DNA of 58,893 bases from positions 1-58,893 of the forward strand of contig CAZGBT010000005.1 of NCBI GenBank assembly GCA_964524025.1, written 5' to 3'. Source of the DNA: CAZGBT01 sp964524025 (GTDB lineage Archaea > Aenigmatarchaeota > Aenigmatarchaeia > CG10238-14 > EX4484-224). Positions 57,505-58,893 of this stretch are shown piece after piece (positions within the stretch are counted from its first letter, which is position 1; every line of letters starts with the position of its first letter). The translations under genes were made by a program, and so were the position numbers. The notes under the pieces were generated by a model, which did no database searches, was not told the origin of the DNA, and was given only the letters and a program-made list of their open reading frames with translations.

Positions 57505-58232
57505 AAAAGTATTTCTTACTAGCTTCTAAGGATGGATGCATAATAGTTAAGAAAGAGAAAAAGATTTTAAACACGCATTTTGGTAGGATAGACTTGAGCA
57601 AAATCAAAATTGGGAGAAAAGTGAAGAGTCATCTTGGGAAAGAATTCATAGTATTAAAACCAAGTTTAAGAGATTTTTTGGAAAAGATTGCAAAAAGGGG
57701 TGCTCAAGTTATTTTACCAAAAGACATGGCTTTAATCCTTGCTTACACGACACCAAAACCTGACAGTCTTATATTAGATGCTGGTACAGGATCGGCTTTT
57801 GCAGCTATTTACTTAGCTAATTTTATACCTAAAGGAAAAGTGGTAAGTTATGAAATAGATGAAAGGTTTTTTAAGTTGGCTAAAGAGAACTTAAAAGAAA
57901 TAGGGCTGAAAAATGTTGTTCTAAAAAGAAAAGATGCTACGAAAGGGTTTGACGAAAAAAATGCAGATTTAATAATTCTTGACCTTAAGGATGTGATAAA
58001 AGTTATTCCTCACGCTTTTGAGTCTTTAAAGTCTGGTGGTTATCTTATCATTTATTGTCCTACAGTTGATGAGTTGTTATCGGTTTGCAAAGAATTGGAA
58101 AAGTATAGTTTTTTCGAGAGAAAAATAGTCGAAAATATAGTTAGGGAATGGCAATTTAGAAAAACGTTAAGGCCAAAAACTATGGGCCTTATGCATACTG
58201 GTTTTATAGTTATAGCGAGGAAATTAAGTTAA
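57501..58232 (+). CDS. trmI: tRNA (adenine-N1) methyltransferase, TrmI type
   Basis: The 243-residue protein has an N-terminal beta domain and a Rossmann methyltransferase: LPKDMALILAYTTPKPDSLILDAGTGSAF (SAM motif I DAGTGS), VVSYEIDERFFKLAKENL (motif II) and LIILDLKDV (motif IV). Archaeal TrmI makes m1A57/58 in the T loop of tRNAs, which favours heat stability. It is shorter at the C-terminus than some family members. Confidence 0.88.
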   Translation: MKKYFLLASKDGCIIVKKEKKILNTHFGRIDLSKIKIGRKVKSHLGKEFIVLKPSLRDFLEKIAKRGAQVILPKDMALILAYTTPKPDSLILDAGTGSAFAAIYLANFIPKGKVVSYEIDERFFKLAKENLKEIGLKNVVLKRKDATKGFDEKNADLIILDLKDVIKVIPHAFESLKSGGYLIIYCPTVDELLSVCKELEKYSFFERKIVENIVREWQFRKTLRPKTMGLMHTGFIVIARKLS

Positions 58233-58235
58233 ATT

Positions 58236-58829
58236 ATGGAAACTGAAAAAATTAAGAATGCTATACCGGAGGAATTACCTGAACCGGCACCGAGTATTAC
58301 TCCAGAACTTGTTAAAAGTACTTTGGAAATTTTGGAATCAAAAGGGTTAGTTTATCTTACGGAAAAAGCTGCTTATATACCTACGCAAAAAGGATGGAGG
58401 TTGCTTACAGAAATTAAAACTGTAAAAGAAGAAATAGAAGCAGTAGGACATAAAAATTTAGATTTAACTTCTGAAGAGTCAATCAGCTTAACTAAAAGTG
58501 AGGAAATTAAAAGCTCTACTATAGGAATTAAAGCTAACAAAGCTGCTAAAGATTTGAGGGAAGATTTTAAAAACGCGGCAAAGCAAGGGAGAAGAATAGA
58601 AATAAAGATTGAAGTCGATGGCTTAACGGAAACGCTTTTTGCTTTTGGGTCTCCAGCGCTATTGTTTGAAAGTTCTGATGTTTTAGAAATAAGAAAGGAT
58701 GATGAAATTAACAAAGCTACTGTAGCTATACTTGCTAATAAAAGCGCTAAAAATCTAGGAGAAGAAGTTAAGAAAGCGCTCAAAGAAGGGAAAAAAGTCA
58801 AAGTAATTCTAATAGTCAGAGCAGATTAG
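58236..58829 (+). CDS. Winged-helix plus DUF371-like domain protein
   Basis: The 197-residue protein combines an N-terminal winged helix (about 20-62, ITPELVKSTLEILESKGLVYLTEK) with a region from about 69 that has the DUF371 pattern: GHKNLDLTSEESISLTK, then STIGIKANKAAKDL, IEVDGLTETLFAFGSPALLFE and ANKSAKNLGEEVKKAL. DUF371 is an archaeal family of unknown function. The similarity is from remembered motifs. It starts 3 nt after trmI and ends 64 nt before the window edge, in which I see nothing. Confidence 0.6.
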   Translation: METEKIKNAIPEELPEPAPSITPELVKSTLEILESKGLVYLTEKAAYIPTQKGWRLLTEIKTVKEEIEAVGHKNLDLTSEESISLTKSEEIKSSTIGIKANKAAKDLREDFKNAAKQGRRIEIKIEVDGLTETLFAFGSPALLFESSDVLEIRKDDEINKATVAILANKSAKNLGEEVKKALKEGKKVKVILIVRAD

Positions 58830-58893
58830 CTTTCGATTATCTTTACCTTAAAATACAAAACATATTTCGTATTATAGAAAAGTGCTTATAAAA

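Noticed and set aside
58830..58893. Possible 3' end of a minus-strand gene at the window edge
   Set aside because: A protein-like stretch of about 19 codons is seen, but a stop lies just upstream in the same frame; there is too little sequence to support it.

Overview
The window is a gene-dense, AT-rich stretch of an archaeal chromosome. The archaeal assignment is firm: it carries an RNA polymerase operon with split A'/A'' and B''/B' subunits plus subunits H and D, ribosomal proteins L7Ae, S28e, L24e and L30e, EF-1A and EF-2, family B DNA polymerase, archaeal DNA ligase, class I CCA-adding enzyme, NOP5 and fibrillarin, and intron-containing tRNA genes. Many genes have a TATA-like box about 22-28 bp before the start codon, so leaderless transcription seems common. 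Compact overlapping genes, trimmed ribosomal proteins and tRNAs with one or two introns suggest a small-genome (DPANN-like) lineage, probably from warm or hot habitat. That placement is inference. A 100-N assembly gap at 4454-4553 shows that this is a scaffold.

Layout. 1-4300 (minus strand): the start of an S-layer-like protein with a structured leader, a membrane-anchored winged-helix protein, a MEMO-system radical-SAM homologue that has lost its three cluster cysteines, a V4R-like protein and a metallophosphoesterase. 4328-10723 (mostly minus): tRNA-Thr, RNase Z, CCA-adding enzyme, nucleotidyltransferase, tRNA-Gln, TrmB-like regulator and DNA ligase. 10762-14136 (plus): zinc-ribbon mini-protein, nitroreductase, secreted/membrane proteins and a tRNA-Tyr/5S rRNA/tRNA-Asp cluster. 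14178-29403 (plus): the classical rpoH-B''-B'-A'-A''-L30e-NusA-S12-S7-EF2-EF1A-S10 string. Its oddities are an in-frame B'-A' fusion, an intein in the EF-2 P-loop, and a decayed glycosyltransferase gene between EF-1A and S10. 29435-34716: PolB, Map, HTH proteins and 10-bp-phased palindromic repeats. 34717-36705: an AT-rich island with hairpins and an orphan gene.

36807-49310 is on the minus strand except for one small plus-strand ORF. It holds FtsZ (with an intein)-SecE-NusG-L11 behind a tRNA-Leu with two introns, RpoD, a B12/radical-SAM protein, S13-S4-S11, PyrB-PyrI, tRNA-Ala, a Cas4-like nuclease, L24e-S28e-L7Ae and GluRS. 49312-58829 holds MEMO, a small winged-helix protein, a tyrosine recombinase, L1-L10-L12-HD-DHH, NOP5-fibrillarin, a tRNA methyltransferase and a DUF371-like protein.

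Most genes serve transcription, translation, tRNA maturation and replication. The observations most worth checking are the single-chain B'-A' polymerase subunit, two LAGLIDADG inteins that each split a GTP-binding loop and leave Thr at +1, the apparently cluster-less radical-SAM homologue, the 10-bp palindrome arrays encoding the same peptide on both strands, the SD-sequestering S-layer leader, an L11 without its proline-rich loop, and the two-intron tRNA-Leu.
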